Part shown: positions 1-7,591 of the stretch, piece after piece
Position numbering within the stretch: the stretch's first letter is position 1
Layout: each line of letters begins with the position of its first letter
Origin: Salipiger bermudensis
GTDB taxonomy: Bacteria > Pseudomonadota > Alphaproteobacteria > Rhodobacterales > Rhodobacteraceae
Assembly (NCBI RefSeq): GCF_019801965.1
Contig: NZ_JAHVIA010000003.1
Location: 470,805 to 534,804, forward strand
DNA length: 64,000 nt
Reading direction: 5' to 3'
Made by a program: the position numbers and the translations under genes
The notes under the pieces: generated by a model
What the model saw: only the letters and a program-made list of their open reading frames with translations
Told to the model about the DNA's origin: nothing
The model's database searches: none

Positions 1-582
1 GCGGTGCTGCTGGGCGAGCAGGTGCGCCTGTTCCGGCTCTCGGCGGTTGCGATGGGGATCTTTGGTGTCGGGCTGGTGATGTGGCCGCTGCTGACGGTGT
101 CGGAAATGAACGACACGGTGCTCCTGGGCATCGGCTTCGTCATGGCCTCGGCGGTGTTGCGGGCTCTGGTGCAGATCCACATCCGCCGCATGGTCCAGAC
201 CGAGCAGACCTCGGCCATCGTGTTCTATTTCACCATGACCTCGACGGTGCTGTCGCTGCTGACCCTGCCGTTCGGCTGGGTGATGCCGAGCGGCCCCGAG
301 ACGCTCATGCTGATTGCCGCCGGCCTGATCGGGGGCGTGGCGCAGATCTGCATCACCTCGGCCTATCGCGGCGCCGAGGCGGGACTGCTGGCGCCGTTCG
401 ACTATGCCTCGATCCTGTTCGCGATCCTGATCGGCTACCTGGTCTTCGCCGAAGTACCGACGGCGATGATGCTGCTGGGCTCGGCGGTGGTGATCGCCTC
501 GGGCGTGGCGATCATCCTGCGCGAGCGCTATCTCGGGCTGCAGCGCAACCGCGCCCGCCCGAATATGACGCCGCAGGGCTGA
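1..582 (+). CDS. EamA-family drug/metabolite transporter, 5' end missing
   Basis: The reading frame is open from the first base, so this is the C-terminal part of a longer inner-membrane protein. About 193 residues are visible, with roughly six hydrophobic segments separated by short charged loops. The opening stretch GEQVRLFRL resembles the end of the first EamA repeat, and the rest is one complete second repeat. Full-length members of the drug/metabolite transporter superfamily are usually near 300 residues with ten membrane segments. They export or exchange small metabolites, but the substrate cannot be told from sequence. The stop codon sits inside a perfect 7-bp hairpin (573-590). The upstream neighbour lies outside the window. 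Confidence 0.85.
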   Translation, partial: AVLLGEQVRLFRLSAVAMGIFGVGLVMWPLLTVSEMNDTVLLGIGFVMASAVLRALVQIHIRRMVQTEQTSAIVFYFTMTSTVLSLLTLPFGWVMPSGPETLMLIAAGLIGGVAQICITSAYRGAEAGLLAPFDYASILFAILIGYLVFAEVPTAMMLLGSAVVIASGVAIILRERYLGLQRNRARPNMTPQG

Positions 583-634
583 CGCCCTGCCGAGGTCGGC
601 GCTGCGGGATGATGTCCTCAAAGGATGAGGTGGC

Positions 635-656
635 CCTGACGGGTCGCACCGTCAGG
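635..656 (+). terminator. Hairpin between convergent genes, weak terminator candidate
   Basis: CCTGACGG and CCGTCAGG form a perfect 8-bp stem around a 6-base loop in the gap between the EamA gene (+) and the Hint gene (-). A second hairpin, GCAGGGC/GCCCTGC (573-590), overlaps the EamA stop codon, and a third, CTGTCA/TGACAG (661-677), overlaps the Hint stop. None has a convincing T-run, so intrinsic termination is only a possibility. Confidence 0.3.
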
Positions 657-663
657 CCGTCTG

Positions 664-1173
664 TCAGGCGGTGACAGGCTCCGCTACCGCGGCGGCCAGC
701 TCCAGCCCGTCGCCATAGAGAATGTGGGGCGCATCGAAGCAGAGCTCGATCAGCGCGATCTCGCGTGTGCCGATCACCCGGATGAATTCGCCATCGGCCA
801 GCCGCTCCGCCGGGACCAGCGCGCGATCGGCGCCAAACAGGGCCTTGGCGCGCCAGTCGCGCACGAGGATCTCTTGCGTGGCGGGCAGAACCGCGTCGCT
901 GTCGGGGCGGGAATTGCCCAGCGTGCCGGCGCGGATCGCAACCAGCTTCACCCGTTCGGTGCGGCGATGGATGGCGGTGAGCGTGGCGGTGCCGCTGTCG
1001 CGTGTGATGACGCGGTCGCCGGGCGAGAGATACTCCACCGGGATCGCGCCTTCGAGCGTGAGCACCACTGTGCCCGCGACCAGTGCGTTCAATGTCTGCG
1101 ACGCCACGATGTGCCGTGCGGGGACGGTCGCGCCCCCGGCCGTGCCATCGCGCCGGACCGTTTTCGGTTCCAT
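664..1173 (-). CDS. Stand-alone Hint-domain protein, catalytically degenerate
   Basis: This 169-residue protein has the Hedgehog/intein (Hint_2) fold signature in its middle: AGTVVLTLEGAIPVEYL, then SPGDRVITRD, and later LVPAERLADG. Proteins with this domain are common in Rhodobacteraceae and are often appended to calcium-binding repeat proteins; here the domain stands alone. Where the family normally has an initiating Cys (C-F-x-P-G-T), this protein has A-L-V-A-G-T. Where it has the S-P-Q-H-R histidine block, this protein reads P-A-T-Q-E-I. Self-cleavage therefore looks lost. The start at 1173 has a CAGGA ribosome site about nine bases upstream. It has no signal peptide or membrane segment. 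Cellular role unknown. Confidence 0.75.
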   Translation of the reverse strand: MEPKTVRRDGTAGGATVPARHIVASQTLNALVAGTVVLTLEGAIPVEYLSPGDRVITRDSGTATLTAIHRRTERVKLVAIRAGTLGNSRPDSDAVLPATQEILVRDWRAKALFGADRALVPAERLADGEFIRVIGTREIALIELCFDAPHILYGDGLELAAAVAEPVTA

Positions 1174-1308
1174 GGGCGCAATCCTGCTGTGTCTGCCTCG
1201 TTATTGTCAGTCAGACTATGGCAAGATTCGGTTAATGTCGCGGCTTTTCCGCGCCGCATTTTCCACTCGCCTTGGCAGCGTGGCTTTGCTAGGACAGCGC
1301 GGCGTTAA

Positions 1309-1392
1309 GCGGGTGTGGCGGAATTGGTAGACGCACCAGATTTAGGTTCTGGCGCCTTTGGCGTGGGGGTTCGAGTCCCTTCACCCGCACCA
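1309..1392 (+). tRNA. tRNA-Leu (anticodon UAG), CCA encoded
   Basis: The acceptor stem GCGGGTG (1309-1315) pairs with CACCCGC (1382-1388). It is followed by discriminator A and an encoded CCA. The anticodon arm CCAGA-TTTAGGT-TCTGG gives anticodon TAG, which reads CUN leucine codons. A long variable arm (GGCGCCTTTGGCGT region) and the T-arm GGGGGTTCGAGTCCC are present, as expected for a class II leucine tRNA. Confidence 0.97.
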
Positions 1393-1509
1393 CGCATCCC
1401 CGAGCTTCCTGACTGACCTGCGGCACTCGTCGCGTGGTTGTGCCGTTTGTGCTATCCTCCCGGATACCGAGGGCCACCCGGCCCGCATCGCGGAGGAGGA
1501 GAACGCGCC

Positions 1510-1998
1510 ATGTCAGTGACCCTGGATATCCAGCAGCCCCAGCCGTTCGACCTCGTCGGCTCCACGCTCCTGATCGCCGGCAACGCCACGGCCTTCGAGG
1601 GCACGCTCACCATCCGGGTTTCCGAGGGGCATGACGAGTTCGAGGGCTTCACTCAGGTCGGCTCGCTGGGCCTGCGGCAATTCCAGGCGCAGTTCGAGAT
1701 CCCCGAGACCAACGCCTTCCAGCTCAACCGGCTGTTCGTGACGCTGGCGGACGATACCGGCAACGAGAACGGACCTTCGGTTACGGTACCGGTGCTGTTC
1801 GGCCCGCGCATCCTGCCGGGCTACAGCGGCTGGCAGCCCTACACCGTGCAGCCGGGCGACACGCTCACAAAGATCGCCCAGCAGGTCTATGGCAACGGCG
1901 CTTTCGAGCCGATCTTCGAGGCCAACCAGCACGTGCTGGCGAGCCCGAACCTGATCTTTCCGGGGCAGGTGCTCCGGATCCCGCGCAACGATCTCTGA
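1510..1998 (+). CDS. Gmad2 immunoglobulin-like / LysM domain protein
   Basis: This 162-residue protein has two domains. Residues about 5-95 match the Gmad2 immunoglobulin-like fold (start [13 protein letters not shown], then [14 protein letters not shown]). Residues about 112-160 are a LysM peptidoglycan-binding repeat with the pattern [22 protein letters not shown] and [10 protein letters not shown]. LysM domains bind N-acetylglucosamine glycans, so a cell-wall-associated role is expected, although no signal peptide is visible. The ATG at 1510 is chosen over earlier in-frame starts because GGAGGAGGAGA lies just upstream and the Gmad2 domain begins right after it. It is a single gene, downstream of the tRNA and convergent with the gamma-glutamyltransferase operon. 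Confidence 0.8.
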   Translation: MSVTLDIQQPQPFDLVGSTLLIAGNATAFEGTLTIRVSEGHDEFEGFTQVGSLGLRQFQAQFEIPETNAFQLNRLFVTLADDTGNENGPSVTVPVLFGPRILPGYSGWQPYTVQPGDTLTKIAQQVYGNGAFEPIFEANQHVLASPNLIFPGQVLRIPRNDL

Positions 1999-2027
1999 AG
2001 CCGACTCCGCCCGGGCTGCCGGACAGG

Positions 2028-2060
2028 AAAAAGGGCGCCACCCCGCAAGGAGTGACGCCC
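2028..2060 (-). terminator. Rho-independent terminator of the peptide-importer/GGT operon
   Basis: Read on the minus strand, GGGCGTCACTCC pairs with GGGGTGGCGCCC across a TTGC loop with one internal mismatch, and is followed by TTTTT. It lies about 35 bases beyond the stop codon of the gamma-glutamyltransferase, the last gene of the minus-strand operon. Confidence 0.85.
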
Positions 2061-2094
2061 GGGAAGTGACCGCAGGATGGCGGTCAGTCGGGGA

Positions 2095-3684
2095 TCAGAA
2101 ACCCAGCGCCATGCCGTCCTTGCGGGTGTCGCTGCCGCCGGTGAGCGTCTTGGCCTCGCGATCGATCCTGATCGCCTGGCTGCCGCCGATCGGGCTGGTC
2201 TGGATGGCGAGCTTGTGGCCGCGCGCCTCGAGCTCGGCGCGGGCCTCGGCCGAGACGCCCGGCTCGAGCTGCAGTTCGCCGCCGAAGGCGAAGCTGCGCG
2301 GGGCGTCCATCGCCGCCTGCGGGTCCATGCCGAGATCGAACATGTTCGACAGGAACTGGCCGTGGCCTGCCGCCTGGTACTGGCCGCCCATCACGCCGAA
2401 CGGCATCACCGCCTGACCATCCTTGCAGACCATGCCGGGGATGATGGTGTGCATCGGGCGCTTCATCGGCGCGATGGCGTTGGGATGGCCCTCTATCAGC
2501 CGGAACGAGGCACCGCGCGAGTGGAACAGCACGCCGGTGTCGGGGTCGAGCCGGGTCGAGCCGAAGCCGTGGAAGATCGAGTTGATGAACGACAGCGCGT
2601 TGCCCTCGCCATCGACCACGCAGAGATAGATCGTGTCCTTGTGCTCGGGTTCGTCCCAGAGCGCCGGCGCGCCGGCCTTGCTCATGTCGATGCGGGCGGC
2701 GAGCGTGTCGACGACCTCGTCGGAGAGCAGCGTCTCGACCACGCCCTCGCAGGCGGCGGGATCGCCGATCAGCGCGTCGCGGTGGTGATAGGCGAGCTTG
2801 GCGGCCTCGGCATGGATGTGGATACGGTCGGCCTCGGAAAGCTCCGGGCCCATGTCGAATTTCGACAGGATGCGCAGGATCAGCAGCGCCGCGAGGCCCT
2901 GGCCGTTGGGCGGGCACTCGTAGATGTCGTAGCCGCCGAACTCTGTGGAGATCGGGTCGACCCAGATCGCGGCGTCCTTGCCGGCGTGGAAATCCTCCTC
3001 GGTCTGCAGCCCGCCCAGCGATTGCAGGTGTGCGGCCATCTTGGCGGCGGTCTCGCCCTCGTAGAAGCCGGCAGCGCCCTTCTCGGCGATTTCGCGCAGG
3101 CGCGCGCCGATCAGCGGCTGGGCATGCATCTCGCCGACCTTCGGCGCGGCGCCGTTCGGCAGGAAGACCTTGGCGGCGTGCTCGTCTGCCCCCACCTGCG
3201 CGGCGTGCTCGGCCCAGTCCATCGCGACGCGCGGTGTCACGACGTAGCCGTTCTCGGCGTAGTGGATGGCGCGGGCGAAGAGCCGCTCGAGCGGCAGCGA
3301 GCCATGATCGTCGTGCAGCCGGCACCAGGCCGAGATCGCGCCCGGAATGGTGACCGCGTGCGGGCTGGTCTGGGGGATCTCGTCAGTGAGGCCCGCGGCC
3401 TTCAGCGCCTCGACGGTGGCGGCCTTGGCCGCGCGGCCGGAGCCGTTCAGCGCCTTCACCGCGCCGCCCTTGGGTGCGTAGAGCGCGAAACAGTCGCCGC
3501 CGATGCCTGTCATCAGCGGGTCGACGACGCATTGCACCGCCACGGCGCAGATCGCGGCATCGACGGCATTGCCGCCGGCGGAGAGGATCTCGAGCCCGGC
3601 CGCCGTCGACAGCGGATGCGACGTGGCGATCATGGCGTTGGAGGCCAGAGTGCTGGGACGCCGGGCGGAGAAGAAGTCGAACAT
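2095..3684 (-). CDS. Gamma-glutamyltransferase family protein, no signal peptide
   Basis: This Ntn-hydrolase of 529 residues covers the full family length. Members cleave gamma-glutamyl bonds (glutathione and similar) and mature by autocleavage before a catalytic Thr. That Thr is predicted at residue 351 (KD-TIYLCVVD, the counterpart of TTHYSVVD in the E. coli enzyme). The large-subunit start (SHPLSTAAGLEIL, GGNAVDAA) and the small-subunit loop region (MGGQYQAAGHGQ) are both present. Classical bacterial GGT is periplasmic, but the N-terminus here (MFDFFSARRPS) is not a signal peptide, so a cytoplasmic enzyme acting on imported substrate is likely. It is the last gene of the operon, 52 bases after the second transporter ATPase, which suggests that gamma-glutamyl peptides are the imported compounds. 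Confidence 0.88.
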   Translation of the reverse strand: MFDFFSARRPSTLASNAMIATSHPLSTAAGLEILSAGGNAVDAAICAVAVQCVVDPLMTGIGGDCFALYAPKGGAVKALNGSGRAAKAATVEALKAAGLTDEIPQTSPHAVTIPGAISAWCRLHDDHGSLPLERLFARAIHYAENGYVVTPRVAMDWAEHAAQVGADEHAAKVFLPNGAAPKVGEMHAQPLIGARLREIAEKGAAGFYEGETAAKMAAHLQSLGGLQTEEDFHAGKDAAIWVDPISTEFGGYDIYECPPNGQGLAALLILRILSKFDMGPELSEADRIHIHAEAAKLAYHHRDALIGDPAACEGVVETLLSDEVVDTLAARIDMSKAGAPALWDEPEHKDTIYLCVVDGEGNALSFINSIFHGFGSTRLDPDTGVLFHSRGASFRLIEGHPNAIAPMKRPMHTIIPGMVCKDGQAVMPFGVMGGQYQAAGHGQFLSNMFDLGMDPQAAMDAPRSFAFGGELQLEPGVSAEARAELEARGHKLAIQTSPIGGSQAIRIDREAKTLTGGSDTRKDGMALGF

Positions 3685-3736
3685 TGGTCTTTGTGTCCTG
3701 CTTTGGTGCTTCGGTTCCGTGAGTGATGTGTGGACC

Positions 3737-4777
3737 TTAGCGATTTTCGGAGGCTTGCGCCCCCGTCGAAGTGAGCGGGTGAAGACATGCGACGGCCCGC
3801 CCGGCGCCTTGCTGGCCGAGCTGCGGGTCGCGCAGTCGGCAATCCTCCTGCGCTGCCGGGCAGCGCGAGGAGAAACGACAGCCCTTGGGCAGATCCAGAG
3901 GGCTCGGGATCTCGCCCGGCAGCGGCTCGGGGATCGGTTCGAAGAACCGCGGAGCCGCCGCCCGGAGGGCTGCAGAATAGGGATGCGCGGGTGCGTCGAG
4001 CACCGCGTCAGTGGGGCCGGTCTCGACGATCCGGCCCAGATACATGATTGCGATCTCCTCGCAGAGATAGCTCGCGACGCCGAGGTCGTGGGTGATGAAG
4101 ACCAGCGTCAGCCCCATATCGCGCTGCAGGCTGCGCAGGAGCGTCAAGAGCTGCGCCTGGGTCGAGACGTCGAGGCCGGAAACGGCCTCGTCGGCGACCA
4201 GCACGGAAGGCTCCGAGGCCAGCGCGCGGGCGATGGCGACGCGGCGCACCTGTCCGCCGGAGAGCCCCGAGGGATAGCGGCTGGCGGCGTCGGTGGGCAG
4301 GCCCACACGGTCAATGAGCTGCGCCACGCGGGCGGCTTCCTCGCCCTTCTTCACGATGTTGAAGTGGCGCAGCGGCTCGGCGATGAGCTGGCCCACGGTC
4401 ATGCGCGGATCGAGCGAGCCGCGCGCGTCCTGGTAGACCATCGCCACGTCGCGGGCGAAGCCGGTGCCACGGGCGCGGGCCTCGCGGATCGGCCTGCCGC
4501 GATAGAGCGCGCGGCCGCCGCTCGGGGCGTCGAGGCCGAGGAGCACCCGCAGCAGCGTCGACTTGCCCGAGCCGCTTTCGCCGACCAGCGCCAAAGACGC
4601 GCCCTGCGCGATGCTCAGGCGCACGCCGTCGAGCGCCTTGAGCCCGACCGTGTCGCGGTTGAAGAGCCCGCGGCCGGGCTTCGGCACGGAGAATTCCTGC
4701 TCGACCTCGATCAGCTCGAAGACCGGCGGATTGGGCGCCGTTGCGGGGCGCTTGGTCTGGATCTGCGACATGATCAT
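3737..4777 (-). CDS. Peptide ABC transporter ATPase, OppF/DppF type
   Basis: This is one of the two ATP-hydrolysing subunits of an oligopeptide/dipeptide-type importer (346 residues). Visible motifs are Walker A GESGSGKST (about 68-76), the signature LSGGQ and Walker B VLVADEAVSGLD. The C-terminal peptide-transporter extension carries a four-cysteine pattern (CRFSSRCPAAQEDC plus a later Cys) typical of OppD/OppF proteins. The ATG at 4777 overlaps the stop of the preceding ATPase by four bases (ATGA), and the short MIM start favours this codon. It should pair with the 4774-5748 ATPase beneath the two permeases. Confidence 0.92.
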   Translation of the reverse strand: MIMSQIQTKRPATAPNPPVFELIEVEQEFSVPKPGRGLFNRDTVGLKALDGVRLSIAQGASLALVGESGSGKSTLLRVLLGLDAPSGGRALYRGRPIREARARGTGFARDVAMVYQDARGSLDPRMTVGQLIAEPLRHFNIVKKGEEAARVAQLIDRVGLPTDAASRYPSGLSGGQVRRVAIARALASEPSVLVADEAVSGLDVSTQAQLLTLLRSLQRDMGLTLVFITHDLGVASYLCEEIAIMYLGRIVETGPTDAVLDAPAHPYSAALRAAAPRFFEPIPEPLPGEIPSPLDLPKGCRFSSRCPAAQEDCRLRDPQLGQQGAGRAVACLHPLTSTGAQASENR

Positions 4778-5748
4778 TCCGGGTTCCAGCAGGCGAATTG
4801 GTGATCGAGCGGGCCGTCCGCCCCGGCGCGGGCCGGCTGCAGGGGCGGTGCCTCGCCGGCGCAGCGTGGCAGGGCGCGCGGGCAGCGGGTGGCGAAGCGG
4901 CAGCCCACGGGCATCTCGCTATGCGGCGGCACCGTGCCCTCGGGCGCGGTGACCTCCTTGGTGCCGATCTCGAGCACGCAGGATTTGAGCTGCTTGGTAT
5001 AGGGGTGTCGGTGATACTCGAGGATGTCGCGGGCGGGACCGGATTCGACCACCTGCCCGGCATAGAGCACCACGATGCGGTCGCAGGACTGGCTGGCCAG
5101 CGCCAGGTCGTGCAGCACGAAGATGCAGCTCGCCCCGCGCGACTTCGTCTGCGCGAGGATCAGTCGCACGATCTGCGCCTGGATGGTGACGTCGAGCGCC
5201 GATGTCGGCTCGTCGGCGAGCAGCAGGTCGGGGTTGCAGGCCAGCGCGATGGCCACCATCACGCGCTGCTGCATGCCGCCCGAGAGCTGGTGCGGATAGG
5301 CGCTCATCCGGCCCTCGGGGTCGTTGATCCCGACCGAGGTGAAGAGCTCGACGGCGCGGGTCCGCGCCTCGGCTTTCGAGAGCCCGAGGTTGCGGCGCAG
5401 CACGGTGATCAGCTGTCGCCCCACGGTGTAGGAGGGGTTCAGCGCCGAGCCGGCATCCTGGAAGATCATCGACAGCCGGCGGCCGCGCAGCTTGACCATC
5501 TGGCGTTCGGACAGCGCCAGCAGGTCGCCGGCGCCCTCCATCTCGGCCGAGCCCTCGACCTTGGCGCCATCAAGCAGGCGCATCAGCGCCGTGGCGATGG
5601 TCGACTTGCCGGCGCCGCTTTCGCCCACGAGGGCAAGCGTCTCGCCCTCGGCCAGAGACAGGTTCACGCGGTCGAGAATCTTGGCGGTGCCGCGATGCAC
5701 GCTGAGGTCGCGGAGGCTGAGGATCGGGTTGGAGGCCATGTCCTTCAT
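4774..5748 (-). CDS. Peptide ABC transporter ATPase, OppD/DppD type
   Basis: This is the second ATPase of the importer, 324 residues. It shows Walker A GESGAGKST, Q-loop FQDAGSALNPSYTVG, signature LSGGMQQR and Walker B LLLADEPTSALD, followed by the C-terminal oligopeptide-transporter segment with its Cys cluster (CRFATRCPRALPRC). The start at 5748 (MKDMASN) is chosen because its ATG overlaps the stop of the upstream permease (ATGA). The frame stays open upstream, but that stretch is permease coding sequence in another frame. Confidence 0.92.
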   Translation of the reverse strand: MKDMASNPILSLRDLSVHRGTAKILDRVNLSLAEGETLALVGESGAGKSTIATALMRLLDGAKVEGSAEMEGAGDLLALSERQMVKLRGRRLSMIFQDAGSALNPSYTVGRQLITVLRRNLGLSKAEARTRAVELFTSVGINDPEGRMSAYPHQLSGGMQQRVMVAIALACNPDLLLADEPTSALDVTIQAQIVRLILAQTKSRGASCIFVLHDLALASQSCDRIVVLYAGQVVESGPARDILEYHRHPYTKQLKSCVLEIGTKEVTAPEGTVPPHSEMPVGCRFATRCPRALPRCAGEAPPLQPARAGADGPLDHQFACWNPE

Positions 5749-6644
5749 GCGCCCCTCCGGAGCTTGGGGTCGAACTCCTCGCGGATGCCGTCGCCGACGA
5801 TCGACAGCGCGATCAGCAGCAGCGCGAGCGCGAAGCCGGGCATCGCCGACATCCACGCGGCGAAGCTGACGAAGGCACGGCCCTCGGCGATCATCAGGCC
5901 CCAGTCGGGGGTGGGGGGCGTCACGCCGATGCCGAGGAAGGAGAGCGACGAGGAGACGAGGATCGCCTCGGAGATGCGGATGGTGACCTGCACCGCCAGC
6001 GGAAAGATCACGTTGGGCAGCACGTGGCGCCAGATCACCTTGAGATAGGGGATCGACATCAGCGTCGCGGCCTCGACGAAGAGCTGCACGCGCACCTGCA
6101 TCACGTCGGCGCGCACGGTGCGCGCGAAGGGGCCGATCATCGACAGGCCCACCGCCACGACGACCTTGTCGACGCCCTGACCGAGGATGGCGATGAACGC
6201 CACCGCGAGGATCAGCGAGGGCAGCGCGAGGATCGAGTCGATGAGCCGCATCAGCGCCCATTCAAGCCAGCCGCCCGACAGCCCGGCGGCCAGCCCGATG
6301 ACGAGGCCGCCTGCGGCGCCGATCAGCACCGAGAAAATGCCGATGATCAGCGCGTAGCGGGCGCCGTAGATGACCCGGCTCAGGATGTCCTGGCCGTAGC
6401 TGTCGGTGCCCAGCGGGTGCGCCACGCTCGGCGCCTGCATCATCGCGTTGATGTCCTGCATCACCGGATCATAGGGCGCCACGAACGGCGCGAAGATCGC
6501 CGCCAGAACGTAGGCCGCGGCCACGATCAGCGCGATCGTGAAGAACGGGCGGCGCAGGAAGATCGAGCGCCGGCCGGTCTTAGCCTTTTTCGGCGGCTCG
6601 GCGGGCGGCAGGGTGGTCGGGGCTTCGGGAGTCTGGATGCTCAT
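5745..6644 (-). CDS. Peptide ABC transporter permease, OppC/DppC type
   Basis: This inner-membrane permease of 299 residues has an N-terminal cytoplasmic tail, a first membrane helix (about 33-52), the periplasmic OppC-N region (PYDPVMQDINAMMQAPS then HPLGTDSYGQDILSR), and five further helices. The ATPase-contacting EAA-like loop reads EAATLMSIPYLKVIWRHVLPN. It forms the channel together with the 6641-7591 permease. Start 6644 (MSIQTPEAP) overlaps the upstream stop by ATGA, which decides the start against a longer open frame. Confidence 0.92.
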   Translation of the reverse strand: MSIQTPEAPTTLPPAEPPKKAKTGRRSIFLRRPFFTIALIVAAAYVLAAIFAPFVAPYDPVMQDINAMMQAPSVAHPLGTDSYGQDILSRVIYGARYALIIGIFSVLIGAAGGLVIGLAAGLSGGWLEWALMRLIDSILALPSLILAVAFIAILGQGVDKVVVAVGLSMIGPFARTVRADVMQVRVQLFVEAATLMSIPYLKVIWRHVLPNVIFPLAVQVTIRISEAILVSSSLSFLGIGVTPPTPDWGLMIAEGRAFVSFAAWMSAMPGFALALLLIALSIVGDGIREEFDPKLRRGA

Positions 6645-7591
6645 TTCCGTGCCCTCAGCCGCGGGTCGAGGAAGGGATAGGAGAGGTCCACGAGGAGGTT
6701 CACTCCGATGAAGAGGGTGGCGGTCATCATCACGCCGGCCTGCACGACCATGTATTCCCGGCCCAGAACGGCGGAGGTCAGCATCTGGCCGATGCCCGGC
6801 AGGTTGAAGACCGTCTCGGTCAGCACCGTGCCCTGCAGCAGCACACCGAGCTGAAGCCCGAGGATGGTCACCAGCGGCATCGCGATGTTGCGCACGCCAT
6901 GCACCCAGATCACCCGCCACGACGGCTCGCCGCGCGCGCGGGCGGCGGCGATGTAGGGCTGCTCCATCACCTCGATGAGGGTGGCGCGGGTGAGGCGGGT
7001 GATCATGGCGATGAAATAGGTGGAAAGCGTCAGTCCGGGCAGGATCATGTGATAGATGCCGCCCCAGAAATCCTGCCACGGCGAGACGTAGCCCATCACC
7101 GGGAAGAGCTGCATCTTCACCGCGAAGAACCAGATCAGCAGGATGCCGAGCAGGAAGGAAGGGAAAGCGGTGCCGGTCAGGGCCAGCACCGCGGCGCCCG
7201 CGTCGAACGCGGTGTCCTTCTTGACCGCCGACAGCACGCCGAGTGGCACGCCGATCAGGATCGCGAAGGCGAGGGAGAAGGAGGCGAGCGTCAGCGTGAC
7301 GGGCAGCGCCTCCTTGAAGGCATAGGTAAAGATATCCGTCCGGGCGACATAGGACGTGCCCCAATCACCCTGCACGAACCTCACCGCCCAGTCGGCATAT
7401 TGCGCGAGGAAGGGCTGATCCAGCCCCAGCTCGGCGGTGAGCGACTCATACGCTTCCTGCGAGTACTCCGATCCCAGCATGATCTGGATCGGGTCGCCCG
7501 GCGCCAGCTTCAGAAGTCCGAAGCTGGCCACCGAGACGACGAACAGCACGACAAGCGTCTGCGCGATCTTTCCCAGTGCCTGTCCCCACAT
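6641..7591 (-). CDS. Peptide ABC transporter permease, OppB/DppB type
   Basis: This is the partner permease, 316 residues, with the usual six helices. The first helix (about 12-30) is followed by APGDPIQIMLGSEYSQE, a family hallmark. The long periplasmic loop and the EAA-like coupling motif (AARARGEPSWRVIWVHGVRN) are also present. Its start codon shares bases with the stop of the substrate-binding protein gene (TGATG at 7593-7589). Every junction from 7591 down to 4774 is overlapping, so subunit translation is probably coupled. Confidence 0.92.
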   Translation of the reverse strand: MWGQALGKIAQTLVVLFVVSVASFGLLKLAPGDPIQIMLGSEYSQEAYESLTAELGLDQPFLAQYADWAVRFVQGDWGTSYVARTDIFTYAFKEALPVTLTLASFSLAFAILIGVPLGVLSAVKKDTAFDAGAAVLALTGTAFPSFLLGILLIWFFAVKMQLFPVMGYVSPWQDFWGGIYHMILPGLTLSTYFIAMITRLTRATLIEVMEQPYIAAARARGEPSWRVIWVHGVRNIAMPLVTILGLQLGVLLQGTVLTETVFNLPGIGQMLTSAVLGREYMVVQAGVMMTATLFIGVNLLVDLSYPFLDPRLRARK

